Part shown: positions 1 through 8,955 of the stretch, in pieces
How the letters are laid out: each line of letters starts with the position of its first letter
How positions within the stretch are numbered: position 1 is the first letter of the stretch
NCBI GenBank assembly: GCA_965204565.1
Contig: CBDBEU010000001.1
Coordinates: 1-53,645, forward strand
Length of the DNA: 53,645 bases
Direction of reading: 5' to 3'
Source: CBDBEU01 sp965204565
Lineage (GTDB): Bacteria; Pseudomonadota; Alphaproteobacteria; Rhizobiales; TMED25
The notes under the pieces: model-generated
The model's input: only the letters and a program-made list of their open reading frames with translations
What the model was told of the DNA's origin: nothing
Databases searched by the model: none
Translations under genes and position numbers: made by a program

Positions 1-152
1 AGGCCCAGATGCTCGCTATGCCCCTTGCCGGGCGTCACCCCGCCCACCATGCGTGTGCCATAGGCGATAGCCTGCTCGGAATGGAAGGTCCCCTGGCTGC
101 CGGTAAAACCCTGGCAAATGATCTTTGTGGTATCGTCAACGAGAACGGACAT
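1..152 (-). CDS. sucD: Succinate-CoA ligase alpha subunit, N-terminal part (runs off the window)
   Basis: Encodes the start of the alpha subunit of succinyl-CoA synthetase, the TCA-cycle enzyme that converts succinyl-CoA to succinate with nucleotide triphosphate formation. The translation begins MSVLVDDTTKIICQGFTGSQ and continues with the GTFHSEQAIAYGT and GGVTPGKG segments that form the CoA-binding Rossmann fold of SucD. The ATG lies inside the last codons of sucC, so the two genes overlap by 17 bases and are probably translationally coupled. Only about 50 codons are in the window; the catalytic His lies outside. The identification rests on sequence and the sucC neighbour. Confidence 0.95.
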   Translation of the reverse strand, partial: MSVLVDDTTKIICQGFTGSQGTFHSEQAIAYGTRMVGGVTPGKGHSEHLG

Positions 153-1323
153 ACATCAGGCCCTTCTTTACCGCCGCAACAACTTTTTCGGCGGCATCGC
201 CCAGATCGTTTGCAGGCGTAATGGCCAGATCCGAATCGGACAGCATCTTCTTGCCAAGCTCAACATTGGTGCCCTCAAGCCGCACCACCAAGGGCACGTG
301 AATGTGGAGTTCCTCGGCTGCGGCAATTATGCCCTCGGCGATAATGTCGCAACGCATGATGCCGCCGAAGATATTGACCAAGATGCCCTTGACGTTCGGA
401 TCGGAAAGAATGATCCGGAACGCATTCATCACTTGGTCCTTGTCGGCGCCGCCGCCAACATCGAGAAAATTGGCTGGTGCCGAGCCATAAAGCTTGATGA
501 TGTCCATTGTTGCCATGGCAAGGCCGGCGCCGTTGACCATGCAGCCAATCTCACCATCGAGCTTGACATAGTTAAGATCGAACTTCGAGGCTTCGATTTC
601 GGCCGGATCTTCCTCCTCCAGATCGCGCAACTCAAGGATTTCCTTCTGCCGATACAGAGCGTTGGAATCGAAGTTCATCTTGGCATCGAGGCAGACGAGA
701 TCGCCGTCGGTGGTCACCACCATCGGATTGATCTCAAGCAAGCCGGAATCGCTCTCCACAAATGCCCGGTACAGCAAATCGATCAGCCGCGTGCACTGCT
801 TGATCTGATCGCCTTCAAGCCCGAGCGCAAAAGCGATCCGCCGCCCATGATGCGGCATCAGACCGCTCGCCGGATCAATTGACAAAGTCAGAATCTTTTC
901 AGGCGTGTTGTGGGCGACTTCCTCGATATCCATGCCGCCCTCGGTGGACGCGATAAACGCAACGCGCGAAGATCCGCGATCGACTAGGCAGGACAGATAA
1001 AGCTCGCGTTCTATCGCGCAGCCATCCTCAATGAACAGCCGCTTGACCACCCGGCCTGCCGGTCCCGTCTGATGGGTCACCAGCGTCATACCGAGTATGC
1101 GCTCAGCCTCCGCGCGTATCTCATCCATCGATTTGACGACTTTGACACCGCCGCCCTTGCCGCGTCCGCCAGCATGGATCTGCGCCTTGACCACCCACAC
1201 CGGCCCGCCAAGGCGCTCCGCCGCCCCCACCGCTTCATCGATACTGAAAGCCACCTCGCCTTTCAGTATCGGCGCGCCATAAGCGCCGAGCAGCGCCTTG
1301 GCCTGATACTCATGAATATTCAT
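136..1323 (-). CDS. sucC: Succinate-CoA ligase [ADP-forming] beta subunit
   Basis: Beta subunit of succinyl-CoA synthetase, 395 aa, a usual length for SucC. It starts MNIHEYQAKALL, the hallmark N-terminus, followed by the ATP-grasp nucleotide-binding domain (VKAQIHAGGRGKGGGVK at about residues 45-61) and the C-terminal CoA-ligase domain with GCMVNGAGLAMATMD and VNIFGGIMRCD. It works with the downstream overlapping sucD as an alpha-beta complex in the cytoplasm. mdh lies 113 bp upstream on the same strand, and the mdh-sucC-sucD order is typical of Rhizobiales. The frame is intact with no odd features. Confidence 0.98.
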   Translation of the reverse strand: MNIHEYQAKALLGAYGAPILKGEVAFSIDEAVGAAERLGGPVWVVKAQIHAGGRGKGGGVKVVKSMDEIRAEAERILGMTLVTHQTGPAGRVVKRLFIEDGCAIERELYLSCLVDRGSSRVAFIASTEGGMDIEEVAHNTPEKILTLSIDPASGLMPHHGRRIAFALGLEGDQIKQCTRLIDLLYRAFVESDSGLLEINPMVVTTDGDLVCLDAKMNFDSNALYRQKEILELRDLEEEDPAEIEASKFDLNYVKLDGEIGCMVNGAGLAMATMDIIKLYGSAPANFLDVGGGADKDQVMNAFRIILSDPNVKGILVNIFGGIMRCDIIAEGIIAAAEELHIHVPLVVRLEGTNVELGKKMLSDSDLAITPANDLGDAAEKVVAAVKKGLMYVRSR

Positions 1324-1436
1324 GGAGTGCCCCCGCGATTGGCCGCCACCGCATGGCCTGTCGCATCGCCAGCCTTATACATTGACAAGATCGGCCGCAA
1401 CCACATCCCCACGCCAAGGTGCAACGAGTGCGTACC

Positions 1437-2411
1437 TCAATCCGCACCTGTCAGCATCTGTGGTGCAATTTCCTTGCACGCATCAACCAGACCGCGCACC
1501 GATTCGACCGACTTGTTGAACTGCGTCTTTTCCGAGCGGTTAAGCTCGATTTCAACAATCCGCTCCACGCCCTTGGCGCCGATCACCACCGGCACGCCGA
1601 CATAAAGCCCGCGCACGCCGTACTCACCGGCAAGATAGGCAGCCGCCGGAAGCACCCGTTTCTCGTCCCGCAAATAGGATTTCGCCATTGAGATCGCCGA
1701 GCTTGCGGGGGCATAGAATGCCGATCCGGTCTTCAGCAGCGACACCAGTTCAGCTCCGCCATCGCGGGTGCGCTGGACAATCTCATCAAGCCGCGATTTC
1801 TCCAGCCAACCCATCTTGATCAGATCCGGAAGCGGCACGCCCGCAACCGTCGAATAGCGCGGCAGCGGCACCATGGTATCGCCATGCCCGCCCAGCACGA
1901 ATGCTGACACGTCCTGCACCGACACATTCATCTCATCGGCGAGGAAATACCGGAAGCGCGACGAATCGAGCACACCGGCCATGCCGCACACCATGCTGGT
2001 GTCGAGCCCACAGGCTTTTTGCAGGGCCCAGACCATGGCATCCAGAGGATTTGTGATGCAGATGACGAACGCCTTGGGCGCGTATTTCTTGATGCCGGCG
2101 CCAACCTGACCCATCACCTTGAGATTGATTTCAAGCAGATCACCACGGCTCATGCCGGGCTTGCGCGGCACGCCGGCGGTGACAATCACCACATCCGCGC
2201 CGCGAATTGCCGAATAACGCGACGTGCCCGACAGCGACGCATCGAAACCTTCAACCGAACTTGCCTGGGCAATATCGAGCGCCTTGCCCTGCGGAACGCC
2301 GTCGACAATATCGAACAGCACCACATCGCCCAGTTCCTTGAGACCCGCAAGCAGCGCCAGAGTGCCGCCGATCTGCCCCGCCCCGATCAACGCAATTCTG
2401 TCGCGTGCCAT
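1437..2411 (-). CDS. mdh: Malate dehydrogenase
   Basis: NAD-dependent malate dehydrogenase of the LDH-like type found in alphaproteobacteria, 324 aa. It interconverts malate and oxaloacetate in the TCA cycle. Visible motifs are the N-terminal dinucleotide-binding GAGQIGG at about residues 10-16, the substrate-binding loop GVPRKPGMSR, the ITNPLD segment and the catalytic His in GGHGDTMVP. It lies between zapE and sucC on the same strand, so the three or four genes could share transcripts. The frame is intact. Confidence 0.98.
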   Translation of the reverse strand: MARDRIALIGAGQIGGTLALLAGLKELGDVVLFDIVDGVPQGKALDIAQASSVEGFDASLSGTSRYSAIRGADVVIVTAGVPRKPGMSRGDLLEINLKVMGQVGAGIKKYAPKAFVICITNPLDAMVWALQKACGLDTSMVCGMAGVLDSSRFRYFLADEMNVSVQDVSAFVLGGHGDTMVPLPRYSTVAGVPLPDLIKMGWLEKSRLDEIVQRTRDGGAELVSLLKTGSAFYAPASSAISMAKSYLRDEKRVLPAAAYLAGEYGVRGLYVGVPVVIGAKGVERIVEIELNRSEKTQFNKSVESVRGLVDACKEIAPQMLTGAD

Positions 2412-2545
2412 GGATTCCCCTCCTGTTCACTTGATGCCCGCAGCACATCAATGCCGCGCTCCGTGAGTAACGTGATTGCCCTTTGATCGCAAGCGCGAGC
2501 ACCCAGACCGAACCCGGCGCCAACCACCCGGCGATTGGTGCTCCG

Positions 2546-3670
2546 CTATCCCCCGGCGATGGTCTCCAGATAGTCGGCCGAGCGCATCTCCTCCAGTCTT
2601 GATGCGGTACGCTGATAGGTTGGCGCTTCATCACCCGCCGCCACGATTTCTCCAGGTTCACCCGCAGCGGTGATGAACACAAATGCGTGAGCATCGTATA
2701 GCGTGTCGATCAGATTGATGAAACGGCGCGATGCATTGCGTTGCAGCGCATCAAGCACCGGCACGCCGGAGATAAAGATGCGGTCGAAACGCTCGGCGAT
2801 GGCGAGAAAGTCCCGGGGGCCCAGCGGCGCTTCGCACAATTGTGAAAAAGTAAAGCGCGCGGCGCGTCCGACTGCGCGCGGCACCGCGATCTCACGGCCC
2901 TTCAGCTCAATCGATGTTGCCTGCTCGGCAAGCCCCGCCGTTGCCTCCCGCCATGCAGCATCAAGCGCCTTCGCCGCCGCGTCGTCATCGGGTGCATGGT
3001 AAACTGGCTCGGTGCGCAACCGGTCGAGCCTGTAATCATGGGGCGATTCGAGATGCAGGACATCCATCCGCTGCTTGATCAGCGAGATGAAAGGCAGGAA
3101 CAGATTTCTGTTGAGCCCTCCGGCATAAAGATCGTCAGGAGCGGTGTTCGATGTCGCAACAACAACAACGCCAAGATCAAACAGCCGCTCGAACAACCGG
3201 CCCAGAATCATTGCATCGGCAATATCGGTGACTTGGAATTCATCAAAGCAGATCAGCACCGCGGCATCGGCGATCGCATCGGCCATCGGCACAATCGGGT
3301 CATCGCCCTTGGCGGTGCCGGCCTTCAGTTTCTGACGCCAGCCATGAATGGCATCCTGGGTTTCGGCCATAAAGCCAAGAAAATGAACCCGCCGTTTCAG
3401 CGCCACCGGTGCTGTTTCGAAAAACAGATCCATCAGCATCGACTTGCCGCGCCCGACATCGCCGAAAATGTAAAGCCCGCACGGCGCCGGATCAGGCGTG
3501 CTGATCCTGAGAAATCCCTTGAAGCCGCCCTTGTGCCGGCCGGGCGTGTAGTAGACCAACCGGGTATGGAGAACATGCAGCGCTTCGGCCGCCGCAATCT
3601 GCGCCGGATCCGCATTGAGCGCACCGCTCCTGACCAACGCCCGGTAGCGGAAGATCGGTCCTTCGGTCAT
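2546..3670 (-). CDS. zapE: Cell division protein ZapE / AFG1-family ATPase
   Basis: P-loop ATPase of the AFG1/ZapE family, about 374 aa. In E. coli ZapE associates with the divisome and FtsZ. The sequence shows Walker A GDVGRGKS, Walker B LICFDEFQVTD, the sensor segment ATSNTAPDDLYAGG and the arginine-rich end of the ATPase core. I chose the ATG at 3668-3670 (MTEGPIFRYRALV) because family homology begins there; an upstream in-frame ATG at 3718 would add 16 residues that do not look conserved. It sits upstream of mdh, the usual rhizobial position. The frame is intact. Confidence 0.93.
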   Translation of the reverse strand: MTEGPIFRYRALVRSGALNADPAQIAAAEALHVLHTRLVYYTPGRHKGGFKGFLRISTPDPAPCGLYIFGDVGRGKSMLMDLFFETAPVALKRRVHFLGFMAETQDAIHGWRQKLKAGTAKGDDPIVPMADAIADAAVLICFDEFQVTDIADAMILGRLFERLFDLGVVVVATSNTAPDDLYAGGLNRNLFLPFISLIKQRMDVLHLESPHDYRLDRLRTEPVYHAPDDDAAAKALDAAWREATAGLAEQATSIELKGREIAVPRAVGRAARFTFSQLCEAPLGPRDFLAIAERFDRIFISGVPVLDALQRNASRRFINLIDTLYDAHAFVFITAAGEPGEIVAAGDEAPTYQRTASRLEEMRSADYLETIAGG

Positions 3671-3718
3671 CGCAAGATCAATTGACCCATAACTTGGAGC
3701 ACAATTTACGGCGCGCAC

Positions 3719-4290
3719 CGCCGCGGCGATGAGCCATTACACGCTTCGCACCTGCGCCGAAAGCCCCCGGGAACCGAATTGTGCCAACAATTTCGGGGCG
3801 TCGGCAAACCAGGCTGGTAGCGATCAGACCCTCGTGTGCAACGAATTCTGCGGGCTCGGCCACCATCAGATGGTCGGCTGTAGTTTGACATCTGGTTTGA
3901 GAATTTGACGGAAAAATCGGTGTTGAAGGCAAAATCGGCAACGACCTTCAACGACCCTTCAAACCGGCTGTGAAGGGTTTTTGATTGCGGCCCGAAAATG
4001 CCGGAAATCCAGGACTTTGAGGATTTGAAGGCGGTCGTGAAAACGTCGGAACCGGCGTTGTGATATTGCGGGAAAATCCAATTTGAGGTGGACCATTTTG
4101 GTTGACCTCGGAAGACAACCGGAAAAAACAAACGAACACATACAGATAAAGCAAAGCCGCGGATGAAATACCGATTTTGAGGTAGACCACGCAAATGAAG
4201 TCTGATGTTCTCAGTTGACCGATCACCCTGCCTCTTTTCGTTTCGCCGGATTTGTCGGAAGAGCAGAGTCAAATTGCGCGTTCTCGATAA
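3719..4290. other. Intergenic stretch without a recognisable gene
   Basis: About 570 bases between zapE and the herA-like pseudogene. Open frames exist on the minus strand (the longest about 188 codons) but none resembles a known protein, and they overlap each other in different frames. The base composition is less GC-rich than the flanking genes. One stem followed by a T run is seen at 3954-3982 on the plus strand. I see no RNA gene. Confidence 0.5.
3954..3982 (+). terminator. Possible Rho-independent terminator
   Basis: An 8-bp perfect stem ACCCTTCA/TGAAGGGT encloses a 9-base loop and runs directly into five T residues on the plus strand. No plus-strand gene lies just upstream, so its role is unclear. 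It may be a leftover of a lost gene or a chance hairpin. Confidence 0.3.
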
Positions 4291-6466
4291 CTATGCCTCG
4301 TTCGGTTCTGGGTCGATATCGTCACCTGCGATACTTTCCGTGGTCTGCGCTTGGTGGACCTCTTCGTCTGGTTTTTCCCATGTCTTGACCACTTGCGTCC
4401 AGTTTGGCGGAGCGCCTTTGCAGCCAAGCCATGTGTGCCAGAAACTCGGATCATCCGAACGCGGGCGCTGCGGCTTTTGCAGGTCGCGGATGCGAACGGG
4501 AACGGGTATGGTGGCTGCCCGGCCGAGAGGGATTTCCTGCTGCGAAGGAATCATGGGAAGCTCGTCGAGAAGCCCGCCCAAAGCGTCGGGAACAAGACGG
4601 CGGACAAGATTCTGATCGACGTCGTTGACGATGCGGTGGAGCAGGAACGAGTTACACTGCGCCAAGACTGTCGGCGAGAGTTCGGACGGGCGTTGCGATG
4701 CCAGAACCAGCCCAAGACCGAATTTCCGCCCTTCCCTTGCTATTCGCTCAAAGGTCTGGCGGCATAGATCAGCGGCCTGTTCGCTCGCACCAATATCGGC
4801 ATTCTTGCGCACGAAGCTGTGCGCTTCCTCCAGCACGAGCACAGTCGGAAGGGCTTCGTTTGTTTCCTTGATATAGCGTTGCAGTGCCTCGAATATCAGT
4901 CGCGAAATCACGGCAACGGCAATATGTACAACATCCGATGGCACGAGTGAGAGATCAAGAATAGCAAGCGGTTCGGGAGCGCCTTCACCGGGACCAAGCA
5001 GGCCTGCAAGCCACTCGCTGAACGAAGCTGCACCTTCGGTATCGATGACCGGACGGAGCCCGGCATCACCAAGCATGACCTAGACGCGGTTGATAAGCGG
5101 TTCGACGTTATTAACCGCCCGCCCGCCCGTTTCCATAGCAACATTACGGATACAGTCAGGAAGTGCCACGACATCAAACCGCACCGGTGCATCTTCGCTG
5201 ATCTCGCCGTGAGTTGCAGCGATTGGAAAGGCTTCGGTGATCGTGCGGAGTGCCTTTAGAACAGCTTGAAGGTCATCCAGACTGGAAATCGTTGTATCCG
5301 GTCCCCTTGACCCAATGGCGCTTGGTACGCACCTGCTCGATCGGATCGCGTATTGCCGCAATCGCGGTCACGAGATCGGCTGTCTCATTGCCGCAGGTGG
5401 CAAGCTCTTTCTCGTCGCATTTACTCATTTCAATCAGGCTCTCTAGCAGTGACCCGAAGTCTTTGTTTTGCGGAAAGCCGGTAACGCTTTGAGGCAGGTC
5501 CGCATAGTTCTGCTCAATCCGCCGGACATGATTGATATAGCGCCTGATCGCCTGTGCTTTTTTCGTCAAGGCGGTCGAACCTGCATTGCGCAACCGCCGC
5601 AGTGCTCCGAGCAATACGGGGCGCTGAACTCCGGGTTGCGCGGACGTGAAAGCCGCCCACTCCTGTCCATTCCAAAGCCAGCCCGGCACTGTGAGTGGAA
5701 TCGCGCCGTCACTACCGCCAACCGAAAAGCGCCTGACCGGCAATGCGCCATCCTCAAAGGCCTGTGAATACTCGCCGTTGGGGTCTAGAATGATGAACCT
5801 GGCATTGGTCGGCTGGGCTTTTTCACCTTTCTGCGTCGCCGCTTTCGAGGCCTCCGCCGCACTTTCAAGCGACCAGCGAACAACACCGGCAACGGAGCAG
5901 GACTTCCCGCTGCCGGTGTTGCCAAGGACGGCAAGATGCCGGCCAAACAGCTTGTCCGGGTGTACCCATACACGAGCGTTGTCGGCAAAGGGAGCAGAGC
6001 CAATCCGGATCAAGCGGTCGTCGGTTTTGGCTTCGACGATGGAACGAAGTTGCATTGCCGTTGGAAGGAGAACCGGATCGCCAACCGAAGGCAGCACCGG
6101 GATGCCGCGTTCCAGTGCATAGCGTGGCTGGCCGTCGCCGTCATTTCCCTCAAGCAGCAGTGTGCCGAACGGAATGGCCAAAATAGTCCGGGCAGGATAT
6201 GGAAGGTCCACAAGGGCATCGTCGTGCTTTCCGGGAGCCGGTTTAGCACGAACGATGCAGATTTCCTTGATTACCGCAACGACCGCGCCGATCTCGTTCG
6301 GTATCAGTACATAGGCATTGACGCGCGGAAAACCGGTAGGCGTGCCGGTATTCAACGCGGTCGCCTGTGGAGTTTCATTGAAAAGCGCGATGCACAACTC
6401 TTCGGCGGTGACGGCATCAACCCGGCCGACTGAAAGCGTGCCGATGCGTTCGACGATCGTGGTCAT
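4291..6466 (-). pseudogene. HerA-type (DUF87) ATPase, broken by a frameshift and an amber codon
   Basis: Reconstructed, this is a HerA/FtsK-superfamily ATPase of about 720 aa. The first part (5273-6466) carries the N-terminal HAS-barrel-like region with ALNTGTPTGFPRVNAYVLIP and Walker A GNTGSGKS at residues 182-189. The second part holds Walker B VLVLEEAHSF, the ASQRPSELSPTVLAQ sensor and the VNDVDQNLVRRLVP motif. Two lesions break it. The frame switches near 5303-5306, where removing one base from a C4 run would give VKGPDTTISSLDD. An in-frame TAG at 5080-5082 could come from CAG. Bacterial HerA ATPases of this type commonly pair with SIR2 or nuclease-like partners in antiphage systems; the upstream fragment overlapping by ATGA fits that. 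The assignment to a defence system is inference. Confidence 0.85.
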
Positions 6467-6640
6467 AACACATCGCCATCTTCACCCGGCTCTTTGCCTT
6501 TGGTCTTGCCGCGCTGCTCCATAAGTTCGCTCATGCGGATCGTGAGCGGATCGATGACCGGTTTGGGCAGATATTTTTCAACCGGCATCCGAATATTGCC
6601 GAAGTGCTTGCCGATCAGCAGTGTGAGTTGTTGCCGCCTG
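6463..6640 (-). pseudogene. C-terminal fragment of the gene upstream of herA (possible defence partner)
   Basis: The reading frame that ends in TGA at 6463-6465 overlaps the herA-like start in an ATGA arrangement, the mark of a coupled two-gene operon. Only about 55 credible codons remain, including IGKHFGNIRMPVEKYLPK and a charged tail ending PGEDGDVL. Upstream of about 6640 the frame continues only as the antisense of the phage tape-measure gene, so the true 5' part is lost at the junction. In HerA operons this position is often held by a SIR2-like or PD-(D/E)XK protein, but too little remains to say which. Confidence 0.55.
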
Positions 6641-8297
6641 GGCACAGGCCAACCCGGAACCGGCAAGCGTGCTCGTGCAGAGCGCAGCCGCAATGCTGGC
6701 CTTCGGCATTGCATCGCGCGTGGCCGGTTTCCTCTGGGCAGCGTTCGGCCTGCGACTGTTCAGGTTTCTTGGCCTGTTCATGCGCTTTGGCCGCGCCGGT
6801 CGCAATGTGGCGCTATTGGCCGGGCCAATCAGGATGCTTGCCGGCGCCGGCCGGATATTCGGTCGTCTGGCCCGTTCTGCCGGCTGGTTTCTGGCATCGA
6901 TCGCACCCGGGCGGATCAAGGGCGCACTGGCGGGATTGCACATGCTTGCGACCTTCGGCAAGGGAACGGCTCTGGCGACGCTGTTTACCGGTCTGCGCAC
7001 CGCTGCCGTTGCGGCCTTGTCGGCGATCGCAGCTGCCGGATGGCCGGTCGTTCTCACCATCGTCCTGATCGCAGCGGCTGTCTTCCTGCTCTGGAAATAC
7101 TGGGAGCGTTTCAAAGCGTTCATGAAGGGTTTTGGAGACGGCCTTTACGATGCTTTTGCACCCGATATCGAATGGATTTCAGGCAAGTGGGAAAGCCTTG
7201 TCTCGGATGTTCGTGGCTGGGTGGGCGAGATCGCCGAGATAACCGGAGCAGACGCCGAGGCGGCGATGGCCGCATTCGACCGCTTGTTCGACTTCTCCAG
7301 CGTTGATGCCCAGCTTGCCAGGGTCAGGGACGCCGTTGTCAATTTCTTTTCCGATCTGTTCACGCAGGAGCAGCTCGGCGATGCCGAGAAGGGCGAGGTC
7401 GAAGCGGCCGGCCGGCGCATCGGCAAGGGGCTCGGGAACGCGATCCGGTCAGCAATCGCAAATCTGGTCACTCTTGGCGCTTTGATCGTCGAACACATTA
7501 TCGCCGGCCTGGAAGCAGCCTGGTCTGACCTGACAGACTGGTTCAGTACAAGGTTTGATGCCCTTGGCGAGCTGATCTCATTCGATATCGATTGGCCGGA
7601 GCCGCCGAGCTGGATGAAATGGCTCGCCGAAAAGGCCGGCTTTGTCGATGAGCCGAAACAATCGGCACCGTCCGAGACACCTGCGCCAGAGCCCGCTGCG
7701 CCGAAATCGGACAGGTCCGGACCGACCGAACCGAACCCGCGATGGAAGGCCGGCTTTGTCGATGAGCCGGAACAACCGGCACCGTCCGAGACAACCGCGC
7801 CAGAGCCCGTTGCGCCGAAATCGGACGGGTCCGGACTGACCGAACCGAACCCGCAATGGTTTGATCGAGTGACGCAGGCTGTTCAGTCCGTGTCGCTCAG
7901 CGCAGCCGGTCGCGAACTCGGAACGGCCCTTACCGCCTTCCGGGAGCGCGCGGCATTGCCGACGCCGCGACCGATCGGTGAAGAAAAAGCGGTGCGCGAG
8001 ATCGGCGAGGCGTTCACCGATTTCGTATCCGATGCCGATCGTGTCGGCGATGCACTCGAGGCTGGAGCGGAGCGGGCCGGAAACAAGCTCAGATCGTCGG
8101 CATCGGACGCCGGAAATGAGCTTGGCAATACGGCGGAACAGAAACTGCGCGCCTCCGCAACGACTGTGGGAACGGCAATCGGCCGGGCGGCGGCGGCGCA
8201 GATCAGGAAGGCATCGGTCGATGTGCGGGTGTCGGCTTCTGCCGGCCGGGGCGGCGGCAACAAGGCTGCGGCTCTGCATGACGGAGTGGATGAATAA
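6627..8297 (+). CDS. Phage tail tape-measure protein, 5'-truncated
   Basis: The product resembles the C-terminal part of a P2-like tape-measure protein, the molecule that sets tail-tube length and lies inside the tail. Its frame opens at 6627, immediately at the junction with the HerA-partner fragment, and a GTG at 6669 could serve as a start. Family members are usually longer, so the N-terminal coiled part is missing. Hydrophobic, Gly/Ala-rich stretches are seen near the start and around residues 120-140 (AAGWPVVLTIVLIAAAVFLLW). A 38-residue Pro-rich unit is duplicated in tandem at 7632-7859. The ATG of gpU overlaps its end. The role is inferred from the following U, X and D genes. Confidence 0.8.
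   Translation, partial: VVAAWAQANPEPASVLVQSAAAMLAFGIASRVAGFLWAAFGLRLFRFLGLFMRFGRAGRNVALLAGPIRMLAGAGRIFGRLARSAGWFLASIAPGRIKGALAGLHMLATFGKGTALATLFTGLRTAAVAALSAIAAAGWPVVLTIVLIAAAVFLLWKYWERFKAFMKGFGDGLYDAFAPDIEWISGKWESLVSDVRGWVGEIAEITGADAEAAMAAFDRLFDFSSVDAQLARVRDAVVNFFSDLFTQEQLGDAEKGEVEAAGRRIGKGLGNAIRSAIANLVTLGALIVEHIIAGLEAAWSDLTDWFSTRFDALGELISFDIDWPEPPSWMKWLAEKAGFVDEPKQSAPSETPAPEPAAPKSDRSGPTEPNPRWKAGFVDEPEQPAPSETTAPEPVAPKSDGSGLTEPNPQWFDRVTQAVQSVSLSAAGRELGTALTAFRERAALPTPRPIGEEKAVREIGEAFTDFVSDADRVGDALEAGAERAGNKLRSSASDAGNELGNTAEQKLRASATTVGTAIGRAAAAQIRKASVDVRVSASAGRGGGNKAAALHDGVDE
7632..7859 (+). repeat. Two tandem 114-bp units inside the tape-measure gene
   Basis: Unit one is 7632-7745 and unit two is 7746-7859. 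Each encodes 38 residues of the form KAGFVDEPxQxAPSET...PNPxW. They differ at a handful of positions, so the duplication preserved the frame and has begun to diverge. The unit is Pro/Glu-rich and predicted flexible. Confidence 0.9.
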
Positions 8298-8710
8298 TGG
8301 CTTTACTGGCGCTCGGACCGCATATCTGCGAGATCGTAGGTCTTAACTATCAGAAGCTCGAACGCGAGAGCCAGGCCGTATGGCCGGCGATCAAGCGGTT
8401 CGGCGGCCATGCGGCGCGGCAGTTCACCGGCCTCGGACCTGACAGCCAGACCGTCAACGGGCTGCTGTTTCCCGACGAATTCGGCGGGCGCGGTGAATAT
8501 GAGGCGATCCGCGCGACACAATCGCGCGGATCGCCTGTGATGATGGTCGGGTTTTCGGGCGCGACACCGGGGCGTGTCTTCGGCCTGGTCATCATTGAGA
8601 CGGTTTCCGACACGCAATTTCACATCGACCGGAGCGGCGCGGGAAAGCAGTTGGAATTCCCGGTCACCGTCTCCCCCTATGGGGGCGGTGCATTTGGAGG
8701 GCTGTTCTGA
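8297..8710 (+). CDS. Phage tail protein U (gpU-like)
   Basis: 137 aa, similar in length and pattern to P2 gpU, the tail-terminator or tail-completion protein. It shows the start LLALGPHICEIVGLNYQKLER, a central GRGEYEAIRATQSRGSP stretch and a glycine-rich C-terminus (GGGAFGGLF). Its ATG overlaps the last codons of the tape-measure gene and its stop overlaps the ATG of gpX, so the module is tightly coupled. The frame is intact. Confidence 0.85.
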   Translation: MALLALGPHICEIVGLNYQKLERESQAVWPAIKRFGGHAARQFTGLGPDSQTVNGLLFPDEFGGRGEYEAIRATQSRGSPVMMVGFSGATPGRVFGLVIIETVSDTQFHIDRSGAGKQLEFPVTVSPYGGGAFGGLF

Positions 8711-8952
8711 TGGCGACGGTCAAGGTCACCGGCACCGAAATGGGCATCGAGGAAATCGCCTGGAGGTTTCGCCAGAAGCTCTATCCCGACGACCCGGACC
8801 GCGCCGCCCGGCTCTCCGGCTATGTCGAGCAAATCTTCGATCTCAATCCGGGCCTGGCGGAAGTGAGTCACAACGTGCCGGTCGGGACCGAAATTGTCAT
8901 GCCGGATGCCGAGACGGAAACACCGATCGGCCCGAACCGGCTATGGGGCTGA
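8710..8952 (+). CDS. Phage tail protein X (LysM-like)
   Basis: 80 aa protein of the P2 gpX family, a small LysM-like tail component. The YVEQIFDLNPGLA segment and the closing VPVGTEIVMP are typical of the family. It starts with the ATG that overlaps the gpU stop and ends 3 bases before gpD. The frame is intact. Confidence 0.88.
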   Translation: MATVKVTGTEMGIEEIAWRFRQKLYPDDPDRAARLSGYVEQIFDLNPGLAEVSHNVPVGTEIVMPDAETETPIGPNRLWG

Positions 8953-8955
8953 TCC

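Noticed and set aside
118..882. Long plus-strand open frame of 254 codons
   Set aside because: It is antisense to sucC, whose protein is unmistakable, and its translation resembles no known family.
3706..4272. 188-codon minus-strand frame upstream of zapE as a new gene
   Set aside because: Overlaps other frames, lacks a family resemblance or ribosome site and lies in sequence with skewed composition; treated as non-coding.
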